Shown here one piece after another: positions 55,729 through 64,000 of a stretch of 64,000 bases of DNA. The position numbers and the translations under genes are program-made. The notes under the pieces were generated by a model. It had not been told where the DNA came from. It did not search any database and was given only the letters and a program-made list of their open reading frames with translations. Source of the stretch: Massilia sp. UMI-21 (GTDB lineage Bacteria; Pseudomonadota; Gammaproteobacteria; Burkholderiales; Burkholderiaceae_D); contig CP063848.1 in assembly GCA_015277795.1 (NCBI GenBank), positions 186,001 through 250,000 of the forward strand. Reading direction: 5' to 3'. How positions within the stretch are numbered: position 1 is the stretch's first letter; each line of letters begins with the position of its first letter.

Positions 55729-55938
55729 TCAGGCCAGGCTGCTTTCGACGCCAGGCGCCGCCAGGCGATGACGCAAGGCGGCGTTGATCAGGGTCTGGTA
55801 ACCGGTGCCGCAGCGCTCCGACAGGTTGCGGAATTCGTTCAGGACTTCGTCGTCGAGGTAGATCGTGATACGGGTCTTGCGCTTCGGCGGACGGGCGCGG
55901 CGTGCGGGTGCTGCATGCAGGGTCGATTCGGTATTCAT
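55729..55938 (-). CDS. BrnA-like ribbon-helix-helix protein (orphan antitoxin type)
   Basis: Small basic protein of 69 residues. KRKTRITIYLDDEVLNEFRNLSERCGTGYQTLINAALRHRL is the ribbon-helix-helix arrangement typical of BrnA-type antitoxins (beta strand TRITIYLDDEVL, then two helices). In BrnTA systems the toxin gene brnT lies immediately upstream; no such gene is present here. An isolated RHH repressor is therefore the cautious reading. Confidence 0.8.
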   Translation of the reverse strand: MNTESTLHAAPARRARPPKRKTRITIYLDDEVLNEFRNLSERCGTGYQTLINAALRHRLAAPGVESSLA

Positions 55939-56136
55939 GGGATCTCCTTCGGTAGCGAGGCTGCAGTACCGCAGCCAACAGAACGCACTATACGTACGCG
56001 CGACCTGGCATGCCCGGCAAAAGCGACGAGATGCAGATTTACGTGACTGAACTGCATAAAGCCGCGCTGAACCGTGTGACCGGCTTTGCGGCGTCGGGTA
56101 AGATGTGGTGAACTTGACATGATTGGAGTATGACCA

Positions 56137-57072
56137 ATGGCTGCAGGCAGTTTGCTGGCATTACTGGACGATATTGCATCGGTCCTCGACGACGTTTCCG
56201 TGATGAGCAAGGTGGCGGCCAAGAAAACTGCCGGCGTGCTCGGCGACGACCTGGCGCTCAATGCCCAGCAGGTGACCGGGGTGAATGCCGACCGTGAACT
56301 GCCGGTGGTGTGGGCGGTGGCCAAGGGCTCGCTCAAGAACAAGGCCATCCTGGTGCCGGCGGCGCTGGCGATCTCGGCCTTCATTCCCTGGCTGATTACC
56401 CCCTTGCTGGTGATTGGCGGCGCCTTCCTGTGCTACGAGGGTTTCGAGAAGCTGGCGCATAAATTTCTACACAGCAAGGAAGAAGACGCGCAGCGCAAGG
56501 CAGAACACGTCGCCCACCTGGCCGCCACCGAAGTCGACATGTGTGCGCTGGAGAAGGAAAAGATCAATGGTGCGGTGCGCACCGATTTCATCCTGTCGGC
56601 CGAAATCATCGTGATCGCCCTCGGTACCGTGGAAAACGCACCGTTCAGCCAGCAGGTCATGGTCCTGACCGCGATTGCGCTGGTGATGACGGTCGGCGTG
56701 TATGGCCTGGTGGCGGCCATTGTGAAGATGGACGATGCCGGGCTTTACCTGAGCCAGAAGGCCGGCAGCCTGGCACGCGGCACCGGCCGGCTGCTGCTCG
56801 CCACCGCACCCAAGCTGATGAAATTCCTGTCGGTGGTCGGCACCGCGGCCATGTTCATGGTCGGTGGCGGCATCATCGCCCACGCCTGGGCGCCGCTGCA
56901 TCACTTTGCCGAACAGGCGGCCGAGGTGACGGCAGGCGTGCCGGGCATCGGCGGCGTGCTGGCGGCGATCACCCCGACGGTGGTCGATGCGCTGGCCGGC
57001 GTGGTGGTCGGCGCCATCGTGCTGGCGGTGGTGACGGTCGTGCAGCGCCTGCGCGGCAAGAAGGGCCATTGA
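56137..57072 (+). CDS. yedI: DUF808-family (YedI-like) membrane protein
   Basis: Membrane protein of 311 residues. The N-terminal cytoplasmic block [48 protein letters not shown] is the DUF808 signature, followed by about six to eight helices and the [15 protein letters not shown] segment. Function is unknown; the family is widespread in proteobacteria as a single gene. It stands alone, in a plus-strand direction between two minus-strand genes. Confidence 0.92.
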   Translation: MAAGSLLALLDDIASVLDDVSVMSKVAAKKTAGVLGDDLALNAQQVTGVNADRELPVVWAVAKGSLKNKAILVPAALAISAFIPWLITPLLVIGGAFLCYEGFEKLAHKFLHSKEEDAQRKAEHVAHLAATEVDMCALEKEKINGAVRTDFILSAEIIVIALGTVENAPFSQQVMVLTAIALVMTVGVYGLVAAIVKMDDAGLYLSQKAGSLARGTGRLLLATAPKLMKFLSVVGTAAMFMVGGGIIAHAWAPLHHFAEQAAEVTAGVPGIGGVLAAITPTVVDALAGVVVGAIVLAVVTVVQRLRGKKGH

Positions 57073-57148
57073 TTGCAGCCACCCCGGCGCCAGCGCAGTC
57101 AAGCAAGGGGCAGGCATGGAGCGGCACGATTTTCGCGCCTGCTCTAGA

Positions 57149-57616
57149 CTAGCTGCGGCGGCTTAGCGCGGCGCCTGCCGCCAGTCCCAGCGCGAAGCCG
57201 GCGTACACGATCGCCAGCGACGGCTTGGACAAGTGCTTTTCATAGCCGGGCTGCAGGCGTTTGGGCGTGAGCTTGTAGTCGGCGAAGCAGGCGAAAGCCG
57301 AAGTGGCGGCTGCGGCGCCCAGGTAGCCGGCCGGCGTACTGCGGTCGAGATACCTGCCAGCGAAACGCTCGAACAGCACCGACCAGAACGTGGCGCTCAC
57401 ATGGTGGATCAGGTAACCCGGGACGGTGTATTGCATGGACGGGCCGGTGTGGCGCGCCGCCTTGTCGCCATGGATCCAGTGGCTGACCGCATTGGTGGGC
57501 GCGAAGGCGCTGCCGACCTCTTTCTTGCCGAGCGCGGCCAGGGCCACCGTCGAGAGCAGGCTGGAGGCGGTGCCGGAGACGAGGCCGCGCTGTAGTGCCG
57601 TGTTCCAGTTTTCCAT
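57149..57616 (-). CDS. Hypothetical membrane protein
   Basis: Protein of 155 residues with three or four weak membrane segments: about 8-30 (GLVSGTASSLLSTVALAALG), 67-83 (PGYLIHHVSATFWSVLF), 95-111 (AGYLGAAAATSAFACFA) and 131-150 (LAIVYAGFALGLAAGAALS). Start 57616 (MENWNTALQRG) gives a normal N-terminus; an earlier ATG adds 13 residues. I do not recognise the family with confidence; YagU/DUF1440-like proteins look broadly similar. Confidence 0.7.
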   Translation of the reverse strand: MENWNTALQRGLVSGTASSLLSTVALAALGKKEVGSAFAPTNAVSHWIHGDKAARHTGPSMQYTVPGYLIHHVSATFWSVLFERFAGRYLDRSTPAGYLGAAAATSAFACFADYKLTPKRLQPGYEKHLSKPSLAIVYAGFALGLAAGAALSRRS

Positions 57617-57657
57617 TGGATCCTCTTGTTGAATGCATGGCGTGAAAGGAAGCATGG

Positions 57658-58219
57658 ATGCGGATCTTGCTGACGGGAGCCAGCGGTTTCATCGGCCAGC
57701 ACCTGCTGCAGGCATTGCTGGCCGAAGGGCACCACGTGGTCTGCGCGCAGCGCCGGGCCGCAACGCCAGCCGAATCCGGCGCCGGCGCCGGGACACCCTG
57801 CGCCACCATCCATGCGGACTTCGCCCAAGATACCGATGAATCGGCCTGGCTGGCGCGCATCAAGGGCTCAAGGGCGGCCAGCGCGGCGGCGAGCACTGTC
57901 CAGGAAGGCGGTCGACGACTACCTGGCCTCGCTTCCGCCGCGCGCCTGCATCACCCAGTCCTCGCTGGTCTACGGCAGCGCGGGCGCCAGCAGCAAAGTC
58001 TTGCGCAGCCTGGCCAGCATGCCGCTGGCGCTGCGTTTCGTCAGCGCGCCGCAGCGGGTACGGCGCCGTCAGCTTCGACCCGGCGCCGGGCCTGGGCATC
58101 CTGTTCCTGAAGAAGCGGCGCAGTACTGGCGCTACTTCCGTATCTGGGTCATGCTCGGCGTCCCGGCCTTCATCGCCTTCATCGTGATTTTCTGGCTGAT
58201 GGTGGCCAAGCCGACCTGA
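57658..58219 (+). pseudogene. Decayed SDR/epimerase gene with DUF2269-type membrane tail
   Basis: Pieces of one protein lie in different frames. 57658-57867 gives MRILLTGASGFIGQHLLQALLAEGH, an NAD-binding epimerase start. A shift follows, and 57899-58045 gives DDYLASLPPRACITQSSLVYGSAGASSKVLRSLASMPLALRFV, the middle of the same family. Another shift leads to 58119-58219, QYWRYFRIWVMLGVPAFIAFIVIFWLMVAKP, a terminal membrane helix as in SDR-DUF2269-type fusions. The intact family is over 400 residues, so at least two large internal deletions plus frameshifts have occurred. Confidence 0.72.
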
Positions 58220-58256
58220 CCCGCCAACCGCAACTTTTTGATTGAAGGAGAACCCC

Positions 58257-59282
58257 ATGCGGGCTTACCAGATTCTTCCCGGTGCGAACATCGACGGGCT
58301 GCAATGCATCGACTACCCCGATCGCGATCTCGGCCACGGCGAGGTGCGCATTCGCGTGCACGCCGTCTCGCTGAACTACCGCGACCTGATGGTTGCCAGC
58401 GGCAACTACCTGGTCACGGTGGACGATCCCATCATTCCGTGCTCGGACGGCGCCGGCGAAGTGCTGGCGGTCGGCCCGGGCGTGACGCGGGTGCAGGTCG
58501 GCGACCGCGTGGCGGGCTCCTTCTTTCCCTACTGGCAGGACGGCGCAACATCTCCCGAGAAGATCCGCCATGCGCTGGGCGGCGACATCGACGGCATGCT
58601 GGCCGAGGAAGTGGTGCTGCACGAGGACGCGCTGGCGAAGATTCCGGCCTCGCTGAGCTTCGTCGAGGCGGCCACCATGCCCTGCGCCGGCGTCACCGCG
58701 TGGAATGCGATTTTTGTGTCCAGCAACCAGCTCAAGCCGGGCGACACCGTGCTGCTGCTCGGGACCGGCGGCGTCTCGGTGCTGGGGATGCAGCTGGCCA
58801 GGGCGGCCGGCCTGCGCACCATCATCACCTCGTCCAGCGACGAGAAGCTGCAGCGCGCCCGCGAACTCGGCGCCCACCATACGATCAATTACCAGGCGAT
58901 TCCCGAGTGGCACGAAGAGGTGCTGGCCGTGACGCAGGGCCGGGGCGCGAACGTGGTGCTGGAGGTCGGCGGCAAGGGCACCGTGAACCGCTCGGTGTCG
59001 GCGGCCGCGATGGGCGGTACGGTGGCGATCATCGGCGGCGTCAGCGGTTTTGGCGGCGAGGTGAATCCGGCTGCGCTGCTGGCGAGCGCCAAGCGCATGG
59101 TCGGCATTTTCGTGGGCAGCCGGGCGATGCTGGAGGACGTCATGCGCCTTGCCGACACCACGGGCCTGAAACCCGTGATCGACCGCGTGTTCCCGTTTGC
59201 ACAGGCGCAGGACGCCTACCGCTACATGGAATCGGGCTCGCACTTCGGCAAGGTGGTCATCGACGTGACCGGCCAGGCCTGA
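58257..59282 (+). CDS. Zinc/quinone-type alcohol dehydrogenase (MDR family)
   Basis: Medium-chain dehydrogenase/reductase of 341 residues. N-terminal GroES-like domain (HAVSLNYRDLMVASGNY, CSDGAGEVLAVGPGVTRVQVGDRVAG) and NAD(P)-binding domain (VLLLGTGGVSVLGMQLARAAG, a G-x-G-x-x-S variant). It lacks the full set of zinc ligands of classical alcohol dehydrogenases, so a zinc-free quinone-oxidoreductase-like enzyme is likely. GAAGGAG ribosome site 6 nt before the ATG at 58257; substrate unknown. Confidence 0.87.
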   Translation: MRAYQILPGANIDGLQCIDYPDRDLGHGEVRIRVHAVSLNYRDLMVASGNYLVTVDDPIIPCSDGAGEVLAVGPGVTRVQVGDRVAGSFFPYWQDGATSPEKIRHALGGDIDGMLAEEVVLHEDALAKIPASLSFVEAATMPCAGVTAWNAIFVSSNQLKPGDTVLLLGTGGVSVLGMQLARAAGLRTIITSSSDEKLQRARELGAHHTINYQAIPEWHEEVLAVTQGRGANVVLEVGGKGTVNRSVSAAAMGGTVAIIGGVSGFGGEVNPAALLASAKRMVGIFVGSRAMLEDVMRLADTTGLKPVIDRVFPFAQAQDAYRYMESGSHFGKVVIDVTGQA

Positions 59283-60053
59283 CTAGCGCTTCTGCGGCAC
59301 CAGCTCGATCTGGTACAGCTTGGGCCACAGCTTGCCGGTCACGAACAGGCGCTTGCCCTTGCTGTCCCAGGCGATGCCGTTCAGGACGGCGTCCGGATCG
59401 AGGGTGCCGCGCTGCGCGGGCGGCAGCAGGCCCTCCAGGTTGATCACGCCTTTCACGCTGCCATCCTGGGGATCGATGCGCACGATCAGGTCGCTGCCCC
59501 AGATGTTCGCGAACAGCTCGCCCTCGACCATCTCGAGCTCGTTCAGCTGGGCGATCGGCTTGCCCTGGTGCGTCACCTGGATGCGGCGCAGCTCCTTCAT
59601 GGTCTTCGGCTCCAGGATGCGAATGAAGGAGCTGCCGTCGCTCATGTACACATGTCTGGCATCGCTGGCCAGGCCCCAGCCTTCGCCGACGTACTTGAAG
59701 GTGCTCTTCAGCTTGAAGGTCTTGCGGTCGAACACGTAGCCGACCTGCGAGGTCCAGGTGAGGGCGAGGATGTCGTTCCCGACCGGGGTCGCGCCTTCGC
59801 CGAAGACTTCCGCCGGCATGTCGGCCTGCTGCAGCACCTTGCCGCTGGCCAGATCCACCCGGCGCACCCAGGACGTGCCGTTGCGGCCGGTGGTCTCGAA
59901 CAGGTGGCCATCGCGGAAGAACAGGCCCTGGGTAAAGGCTTTCGGATCGTGCGGGTAGGTGTTCTTGACAACGAAGCCGTAGATGGGGACGGCTGCCTGG
60001 GCTGCGCCGGCGAGGCTGACGGCGAGGGCGAAGGTGGCGAGTGGTTTCAGCAT
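59283..60053 (-). CDS. Glutaminyl-peptide cyclotransferase (plant-type), secreted
   Basis: Exported enzyme of 256 residues with a clear signal peptide (MLKPLATFALAVSLAGAAQA). The five-blade propeller signature includes YPHDPKAFTQGLFFRDGHLFETTGRNGTS, LTWTSQVGYVFDRKTFK, YVGEGWGLASD and LNGIAWDSKGKRLFVTGKLWPKLYQIEL. Family members form N-terminal pyroglutamate from glutamine on peptides. It converges on the dehydrogenase gene with no gap (stops adjacent at 59282/59283). Confidence 0.9.
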   Translation of the reverse strand: MLKPLATFALAVSLAGAAQAAVPIYGFVVKNTYPHDPKAFTQGLFFRDGHLFETTGRNGTSWVRRVDLASGKVLQQADMPAEVFGEGATPVGNDILALTWTSQVGYVFDRKTFKLKSTFKYVGEGWGLASDARHVYMSDGSSFIRILEPKTMKELRRIQVTHQGKPIAQLNELEMVEGELFANIWGSDLIVRIDPQDGSVKGVINLEGLLPPAQRGTLDPDAVLNGIAWDSKGKRLFVTGKLWPKLYQIELVPQKR

Positions 60054-60103
60054 GGTGCGGAAACTGTACCATGTTCGTGGGCGGCCGGCTGCGCCGCCCT
60101 CCG

Positions 60104-60787
60104 TTAAAACAAGGACAGGTTCGGCGACGGTTCGGCTGCCTTGCGAACCGTCTGCGGCGCAGCCCAGTCCTTCATGCGCGCCGCCGGATAGTGGCGGAGA
60201 AAAGTGCGCGCCGTCTCGACGTCGCGGCAGGCCAGCCAGTCGTCGAGTTCTTCCGGCGCGATCACGACCAGCGAACGCTTCTCGTCGCCGGGCTTGTGCA
60301 TGCGCGACATCAGGGGATGCGTATCGGCGTTGATGGTGATCTGGGTGAACGCGGACTCGACCCGGCCGTCGGCCTCGGTCCACTCGCGCCACAGACCGGC
60401 GACCAGGAAAGGGCTGTCGTCGTGCATGCCGATCGCGTGGCGCACGGCGCGCCCGCTTTCGTAGCAGGGTTCGTAGAACCAGCGCATCGGCACGGCGCAC
60501 AGCTGCAGCCGGCGCCAGGCCGGGGCGAACGAGCGCCGCTCGCCCAGCGTTTCGGCGCGCGCGTTCATGGTGTCGAAGGGCTTCACGCCGGGCGGAATGT
60601 GGCGGCGCGGCACCATGCCGTAGCTGGCCAGGCAGGCCGACGGGCTGCCGTCGCTGCCGCGGCGGATGATCGGCGCGCTATAGTCCTTCCAGACTTCGTC
60701 GGGCCAGCGCCAGTCGGCCGGCAGCTCGCTGAAGGCGCCGAGCGTGCCGAACTGCTCGCGGGTAGGGGTATGGTAATTCACGCACAT
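60104..60787 (-). CDS. yedK: SRAP-domain protein (YedK/HMCES family)
   Basis: Protein of 227 residues. The catalytic cysteine C2 (MCVNY) follows the initiator Met, as required for thiazolidine cross-linking to abasic sites in single-stranded DNA. MNARAETLGERRSFAPAWRRLQLCAVPMRWFYEP carries the asparagine and glutamate of the active site. The histidine is in NADTHPLMSRMHKP. It protects abasic DNA at forks; no SOS box was identified upstream. Confidence 0.92.
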   Translation of the reverse strand: MCVNYHTPTREQFGTLGAFSELPADWRWPDEVWKDYSAPIIRRGSDGSPSACLASYGMVPRRHIPPGVKPFDTMNARAETLGERRSFAPAWRRLQLCAVPMRWFYEPCYESGRAVRHAIGMHDDSPFLVAGLWREWTEADGRVESAFTQITINADTHPLMSRMHKPGDEKRSLVVIAPEELDDWLACRDVETARTFLRHYPAARMKDWAAPQTVRKAAEPSPNLSLF

Positions 60788-60794
60788 GATTCGG

Positions 60795-61406
60795 TCAGCA
60801 TAGTGCCGCAGCCCGGGCTTGGCAACCGGCAGGCTGGAAGTCGACCGGCAGCCGCCCCAGGACGTCCAGCCGGTCCGGGCCCGGACGTGCGACCACGATC
60901 CCGCCCGGCGCGACGAGTTCGTTCACCAGGGAGCGAATGTTGACATCGTGCGTGACCAGCACCAGGTTGGTCTTGCTGCCTGCATTTCCAAAGACGCCGA
61001 CGCGCGCCAGCACCGCGCGCCGCTTGGCGTCGGCGGCAGGCATGCTGTCCCTGAACATCGAATCGAGCATCGGCGCCAGTTCCACGCGGCCGAAGGCAAG
61101 GCGGGCGGTGTCGAGGCAGCGGCACCAGCGGCTCGACAGCACCGGCCCGAGCGGAATGCCGCGCCTGCGCAAGGACGCGCCGATCGCACGCGCATCCCGC
61201 TTGCCCTGTTCGGAGAGGTTGCGCTGGGTGCTGCACGCCGCGAGGCGAAAGCCGGGCGGGTCGCCGATGCCGGGATCGGTGGCGGCGTGGCGGATCAGCA
61301 GCACATGGCCGCCGTCCCGCAGGCGCTGCCACAGCGCGCGGTCGGCCGCCCACAAGGGCGCGCCGGCCAGCAAGGCGCCTGCTGCCAGAAAGCGTCGTCG
61401 TAACAT
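60795..61406 (-). CDS. Secreted histidine phosphatase family protein
   Basis: Protein of 203 residues with a signal peptide that has a Tat-like start (MLRRRFLAAGALLAGAPLWAA), then the branch-1 motif LLIRHAATDPGIGD (R-H-A in place of the usual R-H-G), RNLSEQGKRDARAIGASLRRRGI, SSRWCRCLDTARLAF and the second histidine in VLVTHDVNIRSLV. Start 61406 is chosen for the signal peptide. It ends 7 bp before the yedK start and may be co-transcribed. Substrate unknown. Confidence 0.88.
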   Translation of the reverse strand: MLRRRFLAAGALLAGAPLWAADRALWQRLRDGGHVLLIRHAATDPGIGDPPGFRLAACSTQRNLSEQGKRDARAIGASLRRRGIPLGPVLSSRWCRCLDTARLAFGRVELAPMLDSMFRDSMPAADAKRRAVLARVGVFGNAGSKTNLVLVTHDVNIRSLVNELVAPGGIVVARPGPDRLDVLGRLPVDFQPAGCQARAAALC

Positions 61407-61587
61407 GCGCGTCTCCTCGGATCGGCCTGCGGGCATTATCCGGCCGCGGGACATGGCCGGGCGCACGGCTGCGGATCGCGCTTGCATTGGTCTCGACCGG
61501 TCTCCAAGGACAAGACGCTTCCATGCGCCCGGCATGGACCGGGCGCAAGCATCTCGCTACACTGCGGTGATCACTCCTGGAGACAAC

Positions 61588-62280
61588 ATGCTTCGCACAT
61601 TCGTCCCTGTCGCGCTGCTGGCGGCCAGCCTGGCCCTGCCATCCCTTGCCACAGCCGCCGACACCTGCGGCGAGTACGGCGCCGGGCTGGCGGTGATGAG
61701 CACGGCGGACCAGGCCCTGCGCAAGCGCATCGACTACCTCGACCCGGACAGCAAGGCGCAGCGCAGACTGGACAGCCATATCGCGCTGGTGGACCGGACC
61801 AATATCGAACGCCTGAAAGCCTGGATCGCACGCTGCGGCTGGCCATCGACCGCCATGCATGGCGCCCGGGCGGTCAAGAATGCCTGGCTGGTGGTCCAGC
61901 ATGCGGACCGTGACCTGCTTTTCCAGAAGCAGGTGCTGGCCCTGATCGAGCAAGCCGCTGCCGCCGGCGGCGGCGGCCTTGATCAATCTTTTGCCTATCT
62001 GTACGACCGCATCGCGGTCATCGAAAAGCGACCGCAGCATTACGGGACGCAGCTATCGGCCCCGACAAATCATTACTGCGCCCTCGCGTTCGATCCCATG
62101 GACGAGCGCACGAAGGTCGAGGCGCGCCGCGCGCAGCTCGGAATGGCGCCGCTGGAGGCCTACAGGCGCATGGTGCTGGAGATGCAGCATTGTCCGGTTC
62201 CACCGCAGCATCCCTCGGATTATCACTATGCCCCGCCGGTCGAGCAGGGCAAGCAGGCAGCCGGGATCAAACGAAGGTAA
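61588..62280 (+). CDS. Secreted DUF6624-family protein
   Basis: Protein of 230 residues with signal peptide (MLRTFVPVALLAASLALPSLATAA). The DUF6624-type core follows: WIARCGWPSTAMHGARAVKNAWLVVQHADRDLLFQKQVL and YLYDRIAVIEKRPQHYGTQL. Several cysteines (CGEYG, ARCGW, HYCAL, HCPV) suggest disulfides. Function is unknown. Its 3' end overlaps the convergent nitroreductase gene by 14 bp. Confidence 0.83.
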   Translation: MLRTFVPVALLAASLALPSLATAADTCGEYGAGLAVMSTADQALRKRIDYLDPDSKAQRRLDSHIALVDRTNIERLKAWIARCGWPSTAMHGARAVKNAWLVVQHADRDLLFQKQVLALIEQAAAAGGGGLDQSFAYLYDRIAVIEKRPQHYGTQLSAPTNHYCALAFDPMDERTKVEARRAQLGMAPLEAYRRMVLEMQHCPVPPQHPSDYHYAPPVEQGKQAAGIKRR

Positions 62281-62920
62281 AGGTCAGCGCTTCCGGCAGG
62301 CGCGATTTCGGCAGGCCGGCATTGAAGTCGGCCTCGGCGTGATAGCCGAAGCTGGCCAGCACCACGCTGGCCAGGCCTTGCTGGTGCAGGCCGAACTCCT
62401 CGTCCAGGATCTGCTGGTCGAAGCCTTCCATCGGCGTGGCGTCGATGCCGAGCGAGGCCGCGCCCAGCAGGGCGGTGCCGAGCGCCAGGTAGACCTGTTT
62501 TTCGAGCCACTGCGGCATGTCGCGCGTGGTGTAGCGGTGCGTGCGCACATAACCGCGCCGGCCGGCGTCCTGCCCTGCACGGGCGGCATCGTCGCGAAAG
62601 CGCCCGTCGCGCGCTTCCTGCGCCAGCAGGCGCTCCAGGTGGGCGTCGTCCATGTCGATGCGCGAGCAGAACACGATCACGTGCGAGGCGTCGAGGATTT
62701 TGGACGAGTTGTAGCCGTAGCCGCCCTGCGCCGCCTTGGCCACGCGCGCCTTGCCTTCCGGCGTGCCGGCGACGATGAAGTGCCAGGGCTGCGAATTCAC
62801 CGACGAGGGGCTGTGGCGCAGCAGGCCGTACACCTGCTGCATCAGTTCTTCGGGAACGCGGCGTGCGCTGTCATAGGCCTTGGCGGTGTGGCGCTTGCGG
62901 GCTGCTGCGAGGATATCCAT
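62267..62920 (-). CDS. Oxygen-insensitive NAD(P)H nitroreductase, NfsB-like
   Basis: FMN-dependent nitroreductase of 217 residues, NfsB/DrgA type. KRHTAKAYDSARRVPEE and LLRHSPSSVNSQPWHFIVAGTPEGKARVAKAA form the FMN-binding start. ALGTALLGAASLGIDATPMEGFDQQILDEEF is the family dimer/active-site segment. It reduces nitroaromatics and quinones. A membrane role is unlikely. It precedes, with a 27-bp gap on the minus strand, nothing; the upstream oxidoreductase gene is read in the same direction and ends 27 bp before this start, so the two may form an operon. Confidence 0.92.
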   Translation of the reverse strand: MDILAAARKRHTAKAYDSARRVPEELMQQVYGLLRHSPSSVNSQPWHFIVAGTPEGKARVAKAAQGGYGYNSSKILDASHVIVFCSRIDMDDAHLERLLAQEARDGRFRDDAARAGQDAGRRGYVRTHRYTTRDMPQWLEKQVYLALGTALLGAASLGIDATPMEGFDQQILDEEFGLHQQGLASVVLASFGYHAEADFNAGLPKSRLPEALTFTFV

Positions 62921-62947
62921 GCTGTTTGCTTCCTTGATTGTTGTGAT

Positions 62948-63955
62948 TTAAAAACCTTCGAGCACGATCTTGCCAACCGCGCGGCCGCTCTCGACCAGGG
63001 CGTGCGCACGGCGCAGGTTCTCGGCCGAGATGCGGCCGAAGTGTTGGCCCAGCGTGGTGCGCAAGGTCCCGTCGTCGATCATGCCGGCGACGCGGTTCAG
63101 GAGCTGGTGCTGCTCCACCATGTCGGGCGTGGCGAACATCGAGCGCGTGAACATCAGTTCCCAGTGCAGCGAGATCGACTTGCGCTTGAGCGGCAGGGCG
63201 TCGAGCGTGGCCGGATCGTCGATCAGGGCGAACTGGCCCTGCGGCGCCAATATGTCGACGATGGCCTCGTAGTGCTGGTCGGTGTGCGTCAGGCTGATGA
63301 CGATGTCCACTGCGGGAAGGCCGAGCGCCTCCAGCTGCGGACGCAGCGGCTGCGCATGGTCGACGACGTGGTGGGCGCCGAGTTCGCGCACCCAGTTGCG
63401 CGTTTCGTCGCGCGAGGCGGTGCCGATCACGGTCAAGCCGGTGAGCTTGCGCGCCAGCTGCAGCAGGATCGAACCGACCCCGCCGGCCGCGCCGATAATC
63501 AGCAGAGACTTGCCTTCGCCGCCGCCCTCGACCAGCCTGAGGCGATCGAACAGCAGCTCCCAGGCCGTGATCGCGGTCAGGGGCAGGGCGGCCGACTGGA
63601 CGAAATCCAGGGTGGCCGGCTTGCGGCCGACGATGCGCTCGTCCACCGCCTGGAATTCGCTGTTCGAGCCGGGACGCACCAGCGAACCTGCGTAGAACAC
63701 TTCATCGCCGGGCGCGAACAGGGTCACGCTGCCGCCGACCGCGCGCACGATGCCGCTCGCATCCCAGCCCAGCACGCGTGGTTCCGTCACGGGCGCGCCA
63801 AGGCGGATCTTGGTGTCCACCGGGTTGACCGAGACGGCGCGCACTTCCACCAGCAGGTCGTGCGGACCCGGTAATGGCATCGGCAACTCGGTCTCGTGCA
63901 GGGACTGGGGGTCGCCGATGGGCATGCCGTGCTGGGTATACACTACTGCTTTCAT
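62948..63955 (-). CDS. Zinc-binding alcohol dehydrogenase family protein (quinone oxidoreductase-like)
   Basis: MDR-superfamily enzyme of 335 residues. The N-terminal GroES-like domain has VRAVSVNPVDTKIRLGAPVTEPRVLGWDASGIVRAVG, and the Rossmann part has LLIIGAAGGVGSILLQLARKLTGLTVIGTASR (A-A-x-G-G-V-G, typical of zinc-free quinone reductases). It reduces quinones or enones with NADPH as family chemistry. It lies 27 bp upstream of the nitroreductase gene on the same strand, a likely two-gene redox operon. Confidence 0.9.
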   Translation of the reverse strand: MKAVVYTQHGMPIGDPQSLHETELPMPLPGPHDLLVEVRAVSVNPVDTKIRLGAPVTEPRVLGWDASGIVRAVGGSVTLFAPGDEVFYAGSLVRPGSNSEFQAVDERIVGRKPATLDFVQSAALPLTAITAWELLFDRLRLVEGGGEGKSLLIIGAAGGVGSILLQLARKLTGLTVIGTASRDETRNWVRELGAHHVVDHAQPLRPQLEALGLPAVDIVISLTHTDQHYEAIVDILAPQGQFALIDDPATLDALPLKRKSISLHWELMFTRSMFATPDMVEQHQLLNRVAGMIDDGTLRTTLGQHFGRISAENLRRAHALVESGRAVGKIVLEGF

Positions 63956-64000
63956 GTTGAATCTCCGGTAAGTGTGGCTTGCCGAGGATTCTAATGACCG

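Noticed and set aside
55523..56136. brnT-like toxin gene paired with the BrnA-like protein
   Set aside because: No frame on either strand resembles BrnT; the upstream side holds only a short gap before the DUF808 gene.

Overview
The window is GC-rich, densely coded bacterial DNA. Gene content points to a betaproteobacterium of the Massilia/Telluria (Oxalobacteraceae) type: a PEP-CTERM exported protein, a liu leucine-degradation operon, the rsmI/lpoA-yraN-diaA-dolP block, an MSHA-like type IV pilus set and a ybeD-lipB-lipA operon. The lineage is an inference from gene content only.

Layout. 1-2.0 kb: 3' end of a nucleoside-recognition membrane protein and dacB. 2.0-4.1 kb: a PEP-CTERM protein with a complete ISL3-type insertion sequence (2719-4051, 8-bp target duplication) just upstream of it. 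4.1-16.8 kb: a peptidoglycan salvage locus. On the minus strand lie a GntR-type regulator, murQ, an AmpG-like permease, a NagX/DUF5009 membrane protein, a DigH/YddW-like glycosidase lipoprotein, a BadF/BcrA-type sugar kinase, an AmiD-like amidase lipoprotein, a LysR regulator and a VanX-type D-Ala-D-Ala dipeptidase. Divergent from gntR are a serine beta-lactamase-fold hydrolase and dadA. Together they can strip peptides from murein, cut the bare glycan, import and phosphorylate the sugars, convert MurNAc-6P to GlcNAc-6P and oxidise the released D-alanine. 16.8-28.2 kb: ychJ, then a leucine catabolism operon (mccB, liuC ... mccA, a 2-hydroxyacid dehydrogenase, mvaB) with the complete biotin block bioA-bioF-bioD-bioB nested inside it. 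A 38-bp near-perfect palindrome inside ychJ is a candidate operator. 28.3 kb: tRNA-Pro(TGG) with a clear promoter and a shared terminator.

28.5-36.0 kb: a TonB-N-terminus-like small protein, rsmI divergent from lpoA-yraN-diaA-dolP, a TlpA-like thioredoxin, a hotdog thioesterase and a SUV3-like RNA helicase. 36.2-50.2 kb: one long plus-strand run, mostly translationally overlapping: sensor kinase, response regulator, HD-GYP phosphodiesterase, an unusual STAS-MshEN-GspE/PilB fusion ATPase, a PilC/GspF protein, five pilin-like proteins (one carrying a DNRLRE-type putative adhesive domain), PilM/N/O/P-like proteins and a short secretin. It looks like a c-di-GMP-responsive type IV pilus or secretion-like machine without its own PilT or prepilin peptidase.

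50.2-64 kb: lipA, lipB and ybeD; a secreted FecR-like/DUF6600 protein with five 13-residue acidic repeats; a LysE-family exporter; HU; an orphan BrnA-like ribbon-helix-helix protein; a DUF808 membrane protein; an SDR/DUF2269-type pseudogene; and housekeeping or stress enzymes (two zinc/quinone-type oxidoreductases, glutaminyl cyclase, SRAP protein, histidine phosphatase, DUF6624 protein, nitroreductase). No rRNA, CRISPR array or prophage was seen.
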